Numbered from the stretch's first letter, positions 12,031 through 23,113 are shown. The stretch is DNA of 64,000 nt from Platanthera guangdongensis (GCA_039583875.1 CM077150.1:175531499-175595498), one strand, 5' to 3'. Notes: generated from the letters alone by a model not told the origin. Numbers and translations: made by a program.

Positions 12031-12213
12031 TGTAGATAAGAGAAAAGTCAACCTTGTATATATGTTCACTTGCATGAAATACAAAGAATGAGTACAAATA
12101 TATAGATGAGAGAAAGAGAGAGGAATGTCCTATACATGATGTGGGACTAAAGAGAAGAGAGAATAACAAAAAAAAATACATAATGGGCCTAGATTAAATG
12201 GGCTTCTCTAACA
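12031..12213 (-). repeat. 3' LTR of copia-F
   Basis: 183 bp, on the minus strand TGTTAGAGAAGCCC to CTTATCTACA. It is clearly related to the LTRs of copia-A (31316-31505), sharing the stretches around GGCCCA, ATCTATATATTTGTACTC and CAAGTGAACATATATAC. The polypurine tract GCGGGGGAG lies just upstream on the minus strand (12214-12222). No partner 5' LTR exists, because the element continues into SIRE-E at 13498. Confidence 0.85.
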
Positions 12214-13497
12214 CTCCCCCGCAAGCTGGAGCGTATAGGTCATATGCACCCAGCTTGGACAAACACTGGTAAAACAAGGTACTTGATAAAGCCTTTGTAA
12301 GAATATCAACTTGATCAGTGCCCGGAACATGTTTTAATTCAAGTTTGTTCAATTGAACTTTTTCTCGAATAAAGTGACAGTCGATCTCGATATGTTTTGT
12401 ACGCTCGTGAAACACCGGATTATTTGCTATGTATATGGCTGCTTGACTATCACAAAATAGAACAGCAGATGAAGGAAGTTTTACTCCCAGATCAGTAAGG
12501 AGACTTTCAAGGCATGTGAGTTCTGAGAAAACCGGTGTCATCGATCGGTATTCAGCTTTCGCAGAGGATCGAGCGACCACGGCTTGTTTCTTACTTTTCC
12601 ATGTAATGAGATGACCATCAAAATAAGTACAAAACTCACTGGTTGACAGCCGATCGTCCAGAGAACCGGCATAATCGACATCAGAATAAGCAACCAATGC
12701 TGGAGCAGAGTTGGAGGTTTTGTAAACAAGCCCTTGACCCGGAGCTGCCTTAAGGTATCTAAGAATCCGTTCAACCGCCTGGAGATGAGAAACCCGGGGA
12801 GCATGCATGAACCGACTGACAACCCCAACAGCAAACGATATATCAGGCCTCGTGACCGTTAGGTAGATCAACTTTCCCACAAGCCATCGATAGTATTTCG
12901 GGTTCTGGAGAAGCAAATCATCATCAGAGGCATGAGCACATACTTTGTGATTTGCCTCCATCGGGGTATTAGCTGGCTTGCAACCAGACTGGCCAGCGTC
13001 TTTGAGAAGATCAAGACAATACTTACGTTGGGAGAGGACAAGCCCATCCGGGTGTCGTGCGACCTCAAGACCGAGGAAGTAGCGAAGATGCCCCAGGTCT
13101 TTGGTCTGAAACGCGGTGCTGAGATGCTGTTTGACCTCTTGAATCCCCTTTGAGTAATCCCCAGTAAGTAGGATTTCATCAACATAAACCAACAGAAGAA
13201 CGGTTCCAGTTGCCCGGTGTCGGGTGAATAGGGAGAAGTCTGCAGAACTCCGAGTGAAACCCATGTCCTGAACCACCTTGCTGAACTTGTCAAACCACGC
13301 CCGCGGAGATTGTTTGAGACCATAGATGGATTTCTTTAGAAGACACACACGAGACTCCCTCGTGGTCTCAAAACCGGGCGGTTGGCGCATGTAGACGGTT
13401 TCCTGAAGATCTTCATTCAAAAAGGCATTCTTGATATCGAGCTAAGGAAGGGGCCAGTGGCGGTGCACAACCACGGAGAGAAGAACCCGAACAGTGT
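12194..13497 (-). pseudogene. Copia-F reverse transcriptase and RNase H (3' half of chimera)
   Basis: Copia RT and RNase H on the minus strand, very close to copia-A (26328-27660). RT starts at A-K-L-N-T-V immediately after the integrase fusion at 13498. The conserved Y-V-D-D is Y-V-D-E here (about 13180), a change expected to cripple polymerase activity. RNase H keeps D-S-Q-A-A and E-Y-R-S-M; near its end one Ala codon of Q-V-A-D-I-L is missing. A stop at 13442-13444 lies between the fusion and the rest of RT. The C-terminus D-L-Y-A-P-A-C-G-G is followed by the 3' LTR. Confidence 0.88.
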
Positions 13498-16400
13498 TGA
13501 GCTTAGCAACACTGGAACTCAGCATGGTCCTACAGGCTTCAATTAGGGTTCTATTCCTTCTCTCTGGAACTCCATTTTGTTGTGGAGTTGTGGGAGAGGA
13601 AAACTCCTGAAGGATACCAAGGATTTCACACAATTTGGTCATGGCACCAGATTAAAATTCAATCTCATGGTTACTTTTGATCTTGACCACAGAACTGCTT
13701 ATTTCATTTTGAATTTGCTTGACAAAATTAGTGAAGATTTCTAGGGTAACAGACTTTTGTTTAATGAAAAACACCCAAGAGAACCTAGAATAATCATCAA
13801 CGATCACAAGTGTGTAGACTTTCCCTCCTATGCTATGAATTGGCATAAAACCAAACAAGTCCTTATGCAATAGGTATAAACATCTAGTAATGTCCTTAAC
13901 CCCAATGGATTTGAATGAGCCCCTTATTTGCTTGCCCTTCTGGCATGCTTCACAAGTGCTTTCCTGGACACATCCCACTTAGGACCATCTCTAACTAAGT
14001 TTGTTGAGAGCAGCTTATTGATGGTCTTGTAGTTGAGATGAGCTAGCCTCTTGTGCCATTACACACAGAGGGATGCTCTGTTCTCAGCTACAAGGCAGAT
14101 AGAAGAGCCTAAATCATTACAAATGAAATTCAAACAGTAAATATTTCCACTTCTAGTGCCAGTTAATATGATCTCTTCAAACTGTTTAATAAAGCACTCA
14201 TCCCTGTGAAAGGAAATATCATAGCCAAGATCACATAGTTTGCTTATGCTTATCAGATTGTGCTGCAATCATTCAACACAAGCTACCCTTGAGATTGTGA
14301 CTATGTCATTTGAAATCTTACCATAACCTTTTGTCCTCCCTCTGTCAGAACCACCAAAGATGACTTTGGATCCATCTTGAATTGAAGAGTAGTATGTCAG
14401 AAGGCTTATTATTTCAGTCATATGTCTGGAAAATTCAATGTCCAAGTACCAGATGGTAGTTTGGTTGGCCTTTGGACATCCTGCAAAATAAATTACCTTT
14501 TCTTAGGTATCCAAATCATGTTGGGTCCTAGATACTTGTTAGCACTTGCACCTTGCCTTGGCTTTGGACCTGACAGATGAGCAGTGTAGAATTGTCCAGG
14601 CCTTGGTGCTGATCTGCTAGGGAGAGTTTTAGGGGAAGTTGGATTGAATCAACAGTCAACTACAAAATGTTCAATCTTCTCACAACACCAACACTCAAAC
14701 CTATTATATCTCTGATTGCAGCTCACAACAAGAGTGAAATGAGTCCTTTTTAGATCAGAAGGGTGTCTGCAAGAAATTGCATGTGAATCTTTGTTTGGCA
14801 TGTGGTGTGGTGCTGGTAGTGATTTGTCATCCATAGTCACAGCCTTGCCCTTTCTAGCATCTCTTATTACAGATCCACTTCCCTTACCTTGGTGTTGGTG
14901 TTGACATCAAACATAAAGGGGTCATGATCCTTCGTCACAACTTTCTCATGAGCTGCCTTGAGAGCAATCTTTCCACAGTGCACATCTTTAGTTCCACTTG
15001 TGGAACATCCATTTTTTCAGTGTTCATAGACACTTTCCAGGTCATAGTCATTTGTGCCTAGGAGAACCTTTTTGAATTTTATGGATTGTATGAGTGTCTT
15101 TCCTTTGGCCTTGCTTCTCCTCGTATTCCTCTTCATATATTTTACACCATTTTTGTATGGTGCAGAGGTGTCTATTATAGGGAGAACTGTCTGGGGCTTA
15201 GAATATTTTGCCACCAGTTCCCTTTCCTTGAGGGATCATTGTCAAGCTTCTTAATTGTTCTTTTCCTTTGGATGAGAATCTCAGCATGCTTGTCAATAAT
15301 ATCTCTGAGCTTAATGATCTTTAAGGTCTTTTCCTCAAGATGACCCTTCAAGGTTCTGAGGAGTTCAAGCTCTTCAACTTGGTGCTTAGCATGTTTCCTG
15401 CTTTTTCCCAGAGCTTCAAGGAGGGCCCCATGCTTCTCCATAATCTCATCATAAGAATTCTCTAGTTCAGAGTCCTCATTTCCAGAAGATGAGGGGGGGC
15501 CTCTGACTCAGCACCAGTTTCATAATCTGAATCAGACAAGATAATTTTAGATTGTACCTTATCAGGAAATGATTCATCGTGATCTTCTTTAACATCCTGA
15601 GCCATTAGTCCATAGCTCTCTTCCTTTTCTTCATCATCACTATCAAAAGATGATAGTGGAGCTCTAATGCCTATTTGAGTGACAGAAGGTGTTGCATCTG
15701 CAGACAGTGCAATCAACCCTACATAGGCTTCCTCCTCTTCAAATTCAGAGGAGTTGTTGTCACTGTCACTCCAGGTTCTTTCTTTCTTGGCCAGGAGGCC
15801 CTTTTCAGATCTCTTGCCTTTTTGATGATTTTCCCCCTTATTTCCTTTCTTCTCTTTTATCTTGACTGGGCAGTCTACTATGACATGCCTAGGCCTAGAA
15901 CTCACTTAAAACCGAAAACCGAAAACCGCAAACCGAACCGGAACCACAATGAACTAGACCGAACCTTTCGCAAATTATTTGGGTTCCGGTTTGAATTTTG
16001 GAACCGTGAACAACATTGGTTCGAGTGGGGTTCTTACAATTTATTATCCAGACCGGAATTGGAATCAGAACCGCAACATACAAGTCTCAAGCAGTTTCAA
16101 GATTTCTAGACCCGATCCAAACCGGACCGAAGTAGAACCGAACAACAACCCATTTATTATTATTATTATTATATTGTTATTATTTTATAATTTATCTATA
16201 ATATTTATAGTTACTATCACGATTGAAGCTGGTGTAGTTTGAACTCAAACCGCAATCGCACTAAAGGGGGTCGATTTTGGACCGAACAAACCTTCACCTC
16301 ATAAAAACCGTGTGATATAGTTTGACATTGATTCGGTTTGTAGTCAATTTTTGTAGTGCACTTTTGATTTGTATACGGTTATATAATATATTTTCAATTT

Positions 16401-18040
16401 TACTGACATATTTTTTTAAAATATTTTATTTAAAAAATATAGAAGATATACAACTACTATTTATTAGTAATCATGAAAGACAACTAATTTTATCCGGTTG
16501 TTACGGTCGAACATGTCGACGAAACATGCGTAAGCCAACTAGAAGTCGTGGCAAGTCTACACGTATAGGAAGGCGATTGATACTTTCCCACCAACCCTTA
16601 AAAAGACCGTTGAGAAGGGCGCAACATAATTATTTTTATTTCGATGTTTTTTGAGTTTTATTATTTGCAGCCCGCTTTTATTTCATTTCATCAAGTTTGA
16701 TTTTGATTTTAGTTTGAACCGATTGGAACCGGACCGAACCGCAAGGAACCAGACCAAATCGTTAGTGGCCGGTTTGGTTTTGATTCTTGTTGAACCGTAA
16801 CCGAAACCGTTGACACGACGGTTCCAAAAATAAAGCCGGAACCGAAACAAGAACCAGAACTATTTAAACCAAATAAGGTTTTGGTTCTAATTTGAAGAAC
16901 CGTTATCTTAGTGGTTCGGTTCATGATTTTAGTGGAACCGGAACCGTGACAGCTCTACCTAGGCCTGTTACAGTAGTAGCAAACAATGTTAGTATTAAAT
17001 TGTTTGTTCTGTTTAAGACCATACATGTCCCTCTTGGGGTCCATTCTAAATTTTTTAGAAGTCTGATGGTGCCTTCTGGAGTTTAAAGAGGTGGAGGGTT
17101 TGGAATTATTCCAACGCTTCCTCCTCATGATCTTTTTGAACTGCCTTGTGAACAAAGCCAACTCTCCATCAGACATCTCTTCCCCAGAAGTGCTAGGCTC
17201 AGATTTTTCTGAAACTTCTGCTTTGCTTAGGAAGGGTAGGCTTTCTCCTTGCCTTTGTTTGAGCTATTAGCTTTTAGGGCTATGGGTCTTTCCTTGTTTT
17301 GCCCTTTATTCATTCTTTCTTGTACTCAAATGGAACTCATGAGATAGCAGTTTCCCAAAAAGATTTTGGGGTTCAATATTCCCCAGATTTCCCATCTCCC
17401 TGATGGCAACAATCTTAACATCTCATTCCATGTATAGGGATCTCGGAAACATGTCATTCAGTTCAGAGTTGGAGAAAGTTCTTCAATAATTTCTTAGTCT
17501 ATTTACTATCCTGAAGAACTTCACATAACAATCGAAAATGTTGTCGTTCTTCTCATGTTTGAAAGCTTCATATTCCTGATTGAGAAGAAATTTTTTGTCA
17601 TCCCTGACCTCTTTTGTTCCTTCCATGTAGACAATCAATGTGTCTCACATCTATTTGGCAGTCTTACAGCGAATAAAGTTTTGGAAGGTAGAATCATCAA
17701 TTGCACTGATAATGAGGTTCTTGGCTCTCCTATCCATAGTGGTTAAGATGACTTTATCCTTGATCATCTTTGAGAGCTTCTTGGGAACATTAAGGTTTGC
17801 ATATATTTCCTATATATTCATGGGAACATAAGGTCTTTCTTCAAGAGTGATACAGATTCTAGGATCAGAAGCTTTCATGATGAGTTTGACACTTTGCTTC
17901 CAGATTCTAAAATTCTCCTTCCTGCAGATAGTAAGTTTCATGGAGCTAATTTCTTTGTAACTTTCTCTAGACCCTATTGTTATAAATCTTTTGAACCCTT
18001 TAAGGATATTGTTCAACTGTTAAGCCTTTTTGAACAACCT
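13498..18040 (-). pseudogene. SIRE-E gag, protease and integrase (5' half of chimera, hAT-split)
   Basis: Minus-strand remnant of a SIRE/Maximus-type copia. Gag begins near 18016 (pieces at 18016-17810 and on to 17176), then a C-x2-C-x4-H-x4-C knuckle that is split by hAT-1, an acidic region (15905-15462), a coiled-coil-like K/E-rich stretch (15441-15175), and a second knuckle of the same spacing at about 14690-14649. The protease region lies near 14430 with its D-S/T-G motif degraded to D-I-E. Integrase runs 13978-13500 with V-D-D-Y-S-R and T-P-Q-Q-N-G-V. Many stops and frameshifts. At 13498 integrase fuses in frame to copia-F RT, so SIRE RT, RNase H and 3' LTR are missing. The lineage call rests on gag length, LTR ends and integrase wording recalled from known SIRE elements. 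Confidence 0.8.
15896..16957. mobile_element. hAT-1: hAT-like non-autonomous element in SIRE-E gag
   Basis: 1062 bp with imperfect TIRs (TAGAACTCACTTAAAACCG; other end TAGAGCTGTCACGGTTCCGG) and a perfect 8-bp TSD CCTAGGCC (15888-15895 and 16958-16965). Both subterminal regions carry many AACCG/CGGTT units, typical of hAT subterminal binding sites. The middle has a (TTA)n run at about 16156-16175. No transposase frame is visible. Joining the flanks with one TSD copy restores the exact spacing of a gag zinc knuckle, which independently confirms the boundaries. Confidence 0.9.
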
Positions 18041-18041
18041 A

Positions 18042-18053
18042 GCTCTGATAGCA
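18042..18053 (-). other. SIRE-E primer-binding site
   Basis: TGCTATCAGAGC on the minus strand, two bases inside the 5' LTR end. It differs from the usual copia site TGGTATCAGAGC by one base. Confidence 0.75.
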
Positions 18054-18055
18054 CT

Positions 18056-19846
18056 TGAAAGTCAAGAGTTTCTACTCACCTAGAGGGGGGTGAATAAGTG
18101 ATTTACTACTTTTGATTATCTGGATATTCTATTTAACCAACACAGTAAGAATAGCAGAATATAAACACAAACCACAACACGCAGAGATTTATAGTGGTTC
18201 CCCAAGAATTGGTACATCCATTTTCTCTCTACATCTATCTAGCAGATTGCTAGCTTAGGTAAAAACTCATCCAAATACTTTTTCCAGATCCTCAGATCTT
18301 ACAATCTCAGGAACAAGATTCCCTACCTCAGACCTCCACAAAAGTCCTACACGTCAAGCTTTAAGCTCTACACCTCAGATCTGCACCCAAAATCTACAAC
18401 TCAGGCTTTCCTCTAGTATTACAAACTCAGGCTCAGCAGGCCTTACAAACTCAGATCTAAAGCTAAAACCTACACTCTGATTCACAAAGGAATCCTACAC
18501 TCAGATCCTTCAAGGATCCTACACAGTAATAGATTACAAAGATTTTGACTCAACACTTAGAAGCTTGAGTCTTCAAATAGAAGCACACACAGCAGTCTTC
18601 ATCTTCTTGATCTTGAACAACACTTGAGATTTATTCTTTGAATAGCTAGCTTGAACAAGATGACTTGCACTGGTTGAAGATGAAATCTTTGAAGATTGAC
18701 CACTGAAATATTATTCACAAAACTTAGAAGATTTGATTGTGTAGAATCTATGTCAATACTGAGTGCTGCAGAATATCTCTTAAAAGCTTGAATATCCAAA
18801 AAGAAAAAACTCTTTCTCAAGTATCCAAGCCCTCCTTTTATACTTGGTTTGACGGGCATAGAGAATAAATGTTAAATTTGAATTCTCTAACGGCTAGACA
18901 ATCTTCCTTAGGCAACTGCTTCAAATGGCAATTTTTAATCTGCATAAGGAAGTTTTTCAATTTTGAAAATATTCTGCCTGGATCTCTCCATATATCCAGC
19001 AGGCACTTTAGGAATTAATCCAGATTTTGAATGAACAGCTGCTGTCAAAATTTGATTCAGGAAAGTATTTGAAATCCTGGGAATATTCTCTAATCAATGA
19101 GCATATTACTCCTTGTCGGTAATTCATGAATTCTTTTAGCAAATCCCGTGAATCAATTCGATTTTAAATCATTGCGCAATCTGCTCCTTAATTTAAGGAC
19201 CTGCCCGATGCGCCACATGTCAGACTGTAGGAAATAAATCTAACCATGACATGACCCAGTTGACAAAGTCAAATGGCTCATATGAATTATGTATGGTCAA
19301 CTTAAAACATATAGGGGTTATATAAGAAAATCCCTGACACTTGGCAAAATTAGCCTGCAGCAACATTCTGTCTCATGCACTCGAAGCAATTAAATATGTA
19401 TCTTCGATGCAGTCAAACTTTTCTCTTCGATGCAGTCGTTACAGCCGAACTTTTCCTTAGCCTTGAACTCGATGCAATCGAATTTTTCCATAGATTTGAA
19501 CTCGATGCAGTCGAATTTTTCCTTAGCTTTCTAGCTAATGTACTTGATTATTTTCTTAGACAAATCTTTGAACATGTCTTTAATTTATTCTGTCCTTAGT
19601 GACTTTTCCCAATGATAGTGACATGTATAATATATAATTAGTACAGAAGTCAACATGAATTTTGCTTTTTGAGGTATTACAATTGCAAAATCTTGTTTGG
19701 GTGATCAAGTGTCTAACCATACATTAGTCATGCACTTTAAGTTAAACCTGTCACATCAAAACAAGAACAGTCTACAAATACAAGATGTTTATCATCACCT
19801 TAAGACCTTCTTCAAACCAGGAATCTTGGGGACAATATTTCCAACA
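18056..19846 (-). repeat. 5' LTR of SIRE-E
   Basis: 1791 bp, on the minus strand TGTTGGAAATATTGTCC to TTGACTTTCA. Hallmarks shared with the solo LTR 19950-22311 are the same ends, the TAGAGGGGGGTGAATA block near the 3' end, and a TTTATAxTGGTTCCC block. TATAAAAG at 18843-18836 is a good TATA box about 780 bp from the 3' end. The base run outside, GTTGC (19847-19851), is the presumed target duplication; its partner is lost because the element's 3' half was replaced. Confidence 0.85.
19383..19525 (-). repeat. TCGATGCA-type palindromic repeats in the SIRE-E LTR U3
   Basis: Four copies of TTCGATGCAGTCGAA-like sequence (CTTCGATGCAGTC at 19400 and 19427; ACTCGATGCAATCGAA at 19468; ACTCGATGCAGTCGAA at 19500), each a short palindrome, spaced about 27-40 bp and separated by TTTTTCC-type linkers. 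They lie upstream of the TATA box, in U3. Confidence 0.7.
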
Positions 19847-19911
19847 GTTGCCTTTTGATTGCTTGCCACGCTAGTATTCTTTTACGATGTACGTGAACCC
19901 GAACGCTAGAT
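19847..19911 (-). CDS. Possible host exon, truncated by SIRE-E
   Basis: A 103-bp island of host sequence remains between two LTRs (19847-19949). On the minus strand it shows a splice acceptor TTCCATTTCAG ending at 19912, then 65 bp open in the frame set by the putative exon 22503-22651 (that exon ends with two bases of a codon, this one supplies the third). Encoded residues are basic (R-V-H-V-H-R-K-R). The exon is cut at 19847 by SIRE-E. Open frame over 65 bp is weak evidence alone; the phase match is the main support. Confidence 0.3.
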
Positions 19912-19949
19912 CTGAAATGGAACAAAACTCTAACTACTTAATTAACTAC

Positions 19950-22311
19950 TGTTGGGAATATTGCCCTCAATGTTCCCTATATTTGATTTGAATAGTCATC
20001 ACCATCAACACTAAAAGCATATTTGTATTTGATGTTGTTCAAGCTTATCATGTGCAGGATGTTCCTTGGAACAAGTTTAGATAGGTTGTCTAAGTGGTTG
20101 TGACAGGTGGTCGCAATGTAGAAATGTGGAGAGACAAAAATCTGTCTAAGTCCACAGGCGTTGAGTGAAGCCAGTTCACTCAACGTCAGATGCCAAGGAA
20201 GGATGCTGGAAAGACTGAAAATCGTCTAAATCCACAGGCGTTGAGTGAAGTCGGTTCACTCAACGCCAGATTTCAAAAAGCGTCGAGTAAATGTGTGGAT
20301 AGTCAAAGCCCAACAATTTACAAGACAGAAATGCAGCTAAGTCCACAGGCGTTGAGTGAAGCCAGTTCACTCAACGTCATATATCAAGAGGCGTCGAGTA
20401 CAGCACAGTCTGTCAAAACTTCAGCATTGGCAAGCTGAAAAATCGACCAAGTCCAGAATCGTTGAGTGATGACAACTCACTCAACGTCTGAAGAAAAGCG
20501 TTGAGTCAAGCTCAAACATTTGAAGATTCTGTCAAATAATTCTAGCTAAGTCCAGAAGCGTTGAGTGAGGACAGCTCACTCAACGCCCAAAGAAGGCGTC
20601 GACAGAGCAATGATCAGTAAAAGTCTAAAGAGAGATAGACAGAAAAATCTGTCTAAGTCCAGATGCGTTGAGTGAGGACTGCTCACTCAACGCAAGCTCA
20701 ACAAAATAATTAGCTAATTACAGAAGCGTTGAATGAAGGAAGTTCACTCAACGCCTCATCAACAAGAAGTCAGGCAAAGGCAGAAGCGTTGAGTGATGAA
20801 GGCTCACTCAACGCAATCATAAAGAAAGTTGCAGCTAAGTACAGAAGCGTTGAGTGAAGCCAGTTCACTCAACGCCTCAGCAAGAAGGCAGGCGTTCAGA
20901 GAAGCTGCTAAGTACAGCGTTGAGTGATAAAGGTTCACTCAACGCACTCAATGTCTGACAGTGCAGAAGAAATTGGTCAAGTCCAAAAACGTTGAGTGAA
21001 GGTCATTCACTCAACGCACTCAACGCCTGAGAGGAAACTGAGAATTTGGCCAAGTCCAAAAATGCTGACGTAAGCATGAGTCAGCAAAGTTTCAAAATGT
21101 TGTTGGAAAGCTATAGTAGACGACAAATGGCGTCGCAGGTCTATAACTTGGCTTTTGCAGACAAAGATAAGTTGCAACTGTCAACTACGGTGGGTCTCAC
21201 TGCTCAAATAGATGTTGAACGGCGGAAGATAAAGGGACAAGATCGGGAGATAAAACTTAACTTTTAGGGTTTACTCATTTCGAAAACTAGCGGTTGGACT
21301 TCGTCTTCCTCCTCACCATTATTGTCGAGCTTGAAGCAGGAAGTTAAACCAGTTGAACTAAAAGTTCCAGTGAGTTAGTTGTAGCAATCTTCACCAGCTA
21401 CAGCAATATCAAAAAAGCTTTCTGAGGTAGAAGACTAAGCAGTGCCTTCAAATTTCTGCAGTCAAAGTTAGCTGATTGAAGAGCAAATAAACAACAAGTT
21501 CAGAGACTTGATTTCTGAGTTACTTCCAGCACAAGCAGCAGTTTTCTGAAGATCTTTATCTTTGTTGCTGAGAAGAAGTTAGGGCTGGGATTTGCTCAGC
21601 TCAGGAAGAAGTAGACTCAGAGAACTTCTCTGTAGTCAAATCAACACCAACCAAAACTCTTTCTTCTATAGGATCTTAACAGATCTGAGTTGTAAGCCTA
21701 TTTTATAAAAGCTGAGGTAGGATCCTGTGTGAATCTGAGTTGTATGGCATTTGTGCCTGAGGTAGGGCAGTTTGCCTGAGGTAGGAGAGTCATTCTCTCT
21801 GAGTGTAGGACCTTTGGGTCTGAGAGAGGATCCATCTTTAGATCTGAGGTAGGGTCTTTGTGCCTGAGCTGTAGGAGAGTCATTCTATCTGAGGTAGGGT
21901 TATCCTCCTACCCTGAGTGTAGGACTTTTGCTCAACTCTGAGGTAGGTGATTTTTGGATCACTGAGCTGTAGGAGCAAGCTTGCTCTGAGGTAGGGCTTT
22001 GTGCATGAGGTAAGTCTTGGAGGAGACTGAGAGATCCTGCGGGAACTATGTGGTAAGCTCTTTGGAGCCGAGATTTAGAGAAGTGCTTTGTCTAACAAGC
22101 TGTTAGAAAGGTGGGAGGGACAATGGATGTACCCATAATCTTGGGAACCAATATAAATCTTGTGTATTGTTTGTGTTTTGAAAGCAAGTTAACTAAGTTA
22201 ACTCAACACTCCTAGAACAAAAAAAAGTAAAAGATAATCACATAAGACTAAAAAACCTATTCACTCCCCCCCTGTAGGTGATTTAACTCTCCTTGAAACT
22301 AAAGACTTTCA
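19950..22311 (+). mobile_element. Solo SIRE-type LTR with hairpin array
   Basis: 2362 bp, starts TGTTGGGAATATTGCCC and ends AAAGACTTTCA, with a perfect TSD ACTAC (19945-19949 and 22312-22316). Its 3' 650 bp is the same type of R/U5 as SIRE-E but in the opposite orientation, including CCTATTCACTCCCCC near the end. No PBS follows, and no internal region is present, so it is a product of LTR-LTR recombination. It sits in what looks like an intron of the host gene at 19847-23060. Several blocks of CTGAGGTAGG-type repeats fill 21700-22020. Confidence 0.92.
20158..21030 (+). repeat. Array of about 11 hairpins, GCGTTGAGTGA / TCACTCAACGC
   Basis: About eleven copies of an inverted repeat with 9-11-bp arms around a 7-9-base loop, starting near 20158, 20238, 20348, 20459, 20558, 20664, 20726, 20791, 20846, 20917 and 20989. 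The arms are almost invariant while loops (AGCCAGT, TGACAAC, GGACAGC) and spacers (30-80 bp) vary. Spacers often contain CTAAGTCCA or CTAAGTACAGA. Located in U3 of the solo LTR, upstream of its promoter region. Confidence 0.9.
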
Positions 22312-22502
22312 ACTACCTTTATGATTTTCTTGGAAACAGTACAGTTTTTCAAGCACTAACTAAAGAGCGAAACAAAAGTAATTTTTACGATGAAAATGAG
22401 GGGACTCAAACCATTTCCCAACTAACTAGATATCTAACATTTCAGATAATTATATAGTGCAATACTAAGAAATGAGAAAATTAATAACAAACTTTCACTT
22501 AC

Positions 22503-22651
22503 TCGAAGGGGAAATAATTTTGCTGGAAAAGGGCAGCCTTGGTCTGGAGGAGGAGATGATACCAAGGCAACTGCCAACTGAAAAGAGGAGTATGGATAGA
22601 TACAACATCAACAACCCAAGCCAATACTGCGGCTGAGAGTGCAAGAGGGAA
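22503..22651 (-). CDS. Possible host exon (149 bp)
   Basis: On the minus strand, bounded by an acceptor ending TATTTAG (22654-22652) and a donor A|GTAAGTG (22502). It is open for 49 codons plus two bases, with a hydrophobic start (A-A-V-L-A-W-V-V-D-V-V) and an aromatic-rich end (W-Q-L-P-W-Y, then N-Y-F-P-F). It continues in phase into 19911. I do not recognise the protein. A competing reading starts at ATG 22605 in another frame (L-Y-L-S-I-L-L-F-S-V-G), which resembles a signal peptide but meets a stop in the next exon. No start codon for the favoured frame is visible. Confidence 0.3.
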
Positions 22652-23113
22652 CTAAATACTTAAGAAAACCTGCTGGAGCCGGCCAGCACTGGGCTTGGGT
22701 TCAAACGGCGGCTAGGGCATTGAAGAAGGTACCTCTACAATCTTCTGAAACCATTTTCAACAAGAAGGATGTCGGCTACGCACGAATAGAGGAACAGAGG
22801 TGTCGTCAACCTCCAAGGAAGGAATCGAGAGCCTTAAAGTCGGGCGGGAGGAAGAGCCCCTGTGGCGCTGCTACGATTTTTCCCAGGGAAAACCCGCTGC
22901 TGCTCGATAAGTGGAGAGATGGAGTCGTCGAGAGCTGGGATCTACTGCCGATTGCAGAGGGATTTGATTCGCCGCTAGGAACGTATTGCGACGATGAGAA
23001 TGGGGGAATCAGCGGTTTCGACGATCAAATGAGTCGACGGTTTTCTTGCGAGCGGCTGCGAGCGATTTAAAAGGGGGAGGACGTGGAGGGATTTTAAAGA
23101 GGAGAATATAATT
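22652..23113 (-). promoter_or_regulatory. GC-rich 5' region of the putative minus-strand gene
   Basis: On the minus strand this reads like a promoter and 5' UTR: CTTTAAAAT (about 23098) or CTTTTAAATC (about 23071) as TATA-like boxes, then a GC-rich leader with CTCTCTCC/TCCTCC stretches and a 19-codon upstream ORF at 22766. MITE-1 begins at 23114, immediately upstream. A 143-codon frame on the plus strand (22639-23070) covers the same bases and is probably incidental. Confidence 0.35.

Noticed and set aside
20158..21030. Regularly repeated palindromes resembling a CRISPR array
   Set aside because: The repeats are imperfectly spaced hairpins inside a plant LTR with its own TSD; no cas genes, and loops are too short to be spacers.
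22639..23070. 143-codon plus-strand frame
   Set aside because: No recognisable domain; the same bases read on the minus strand look like a promoter and 5' leader, and the frame has no splice or promoter support.
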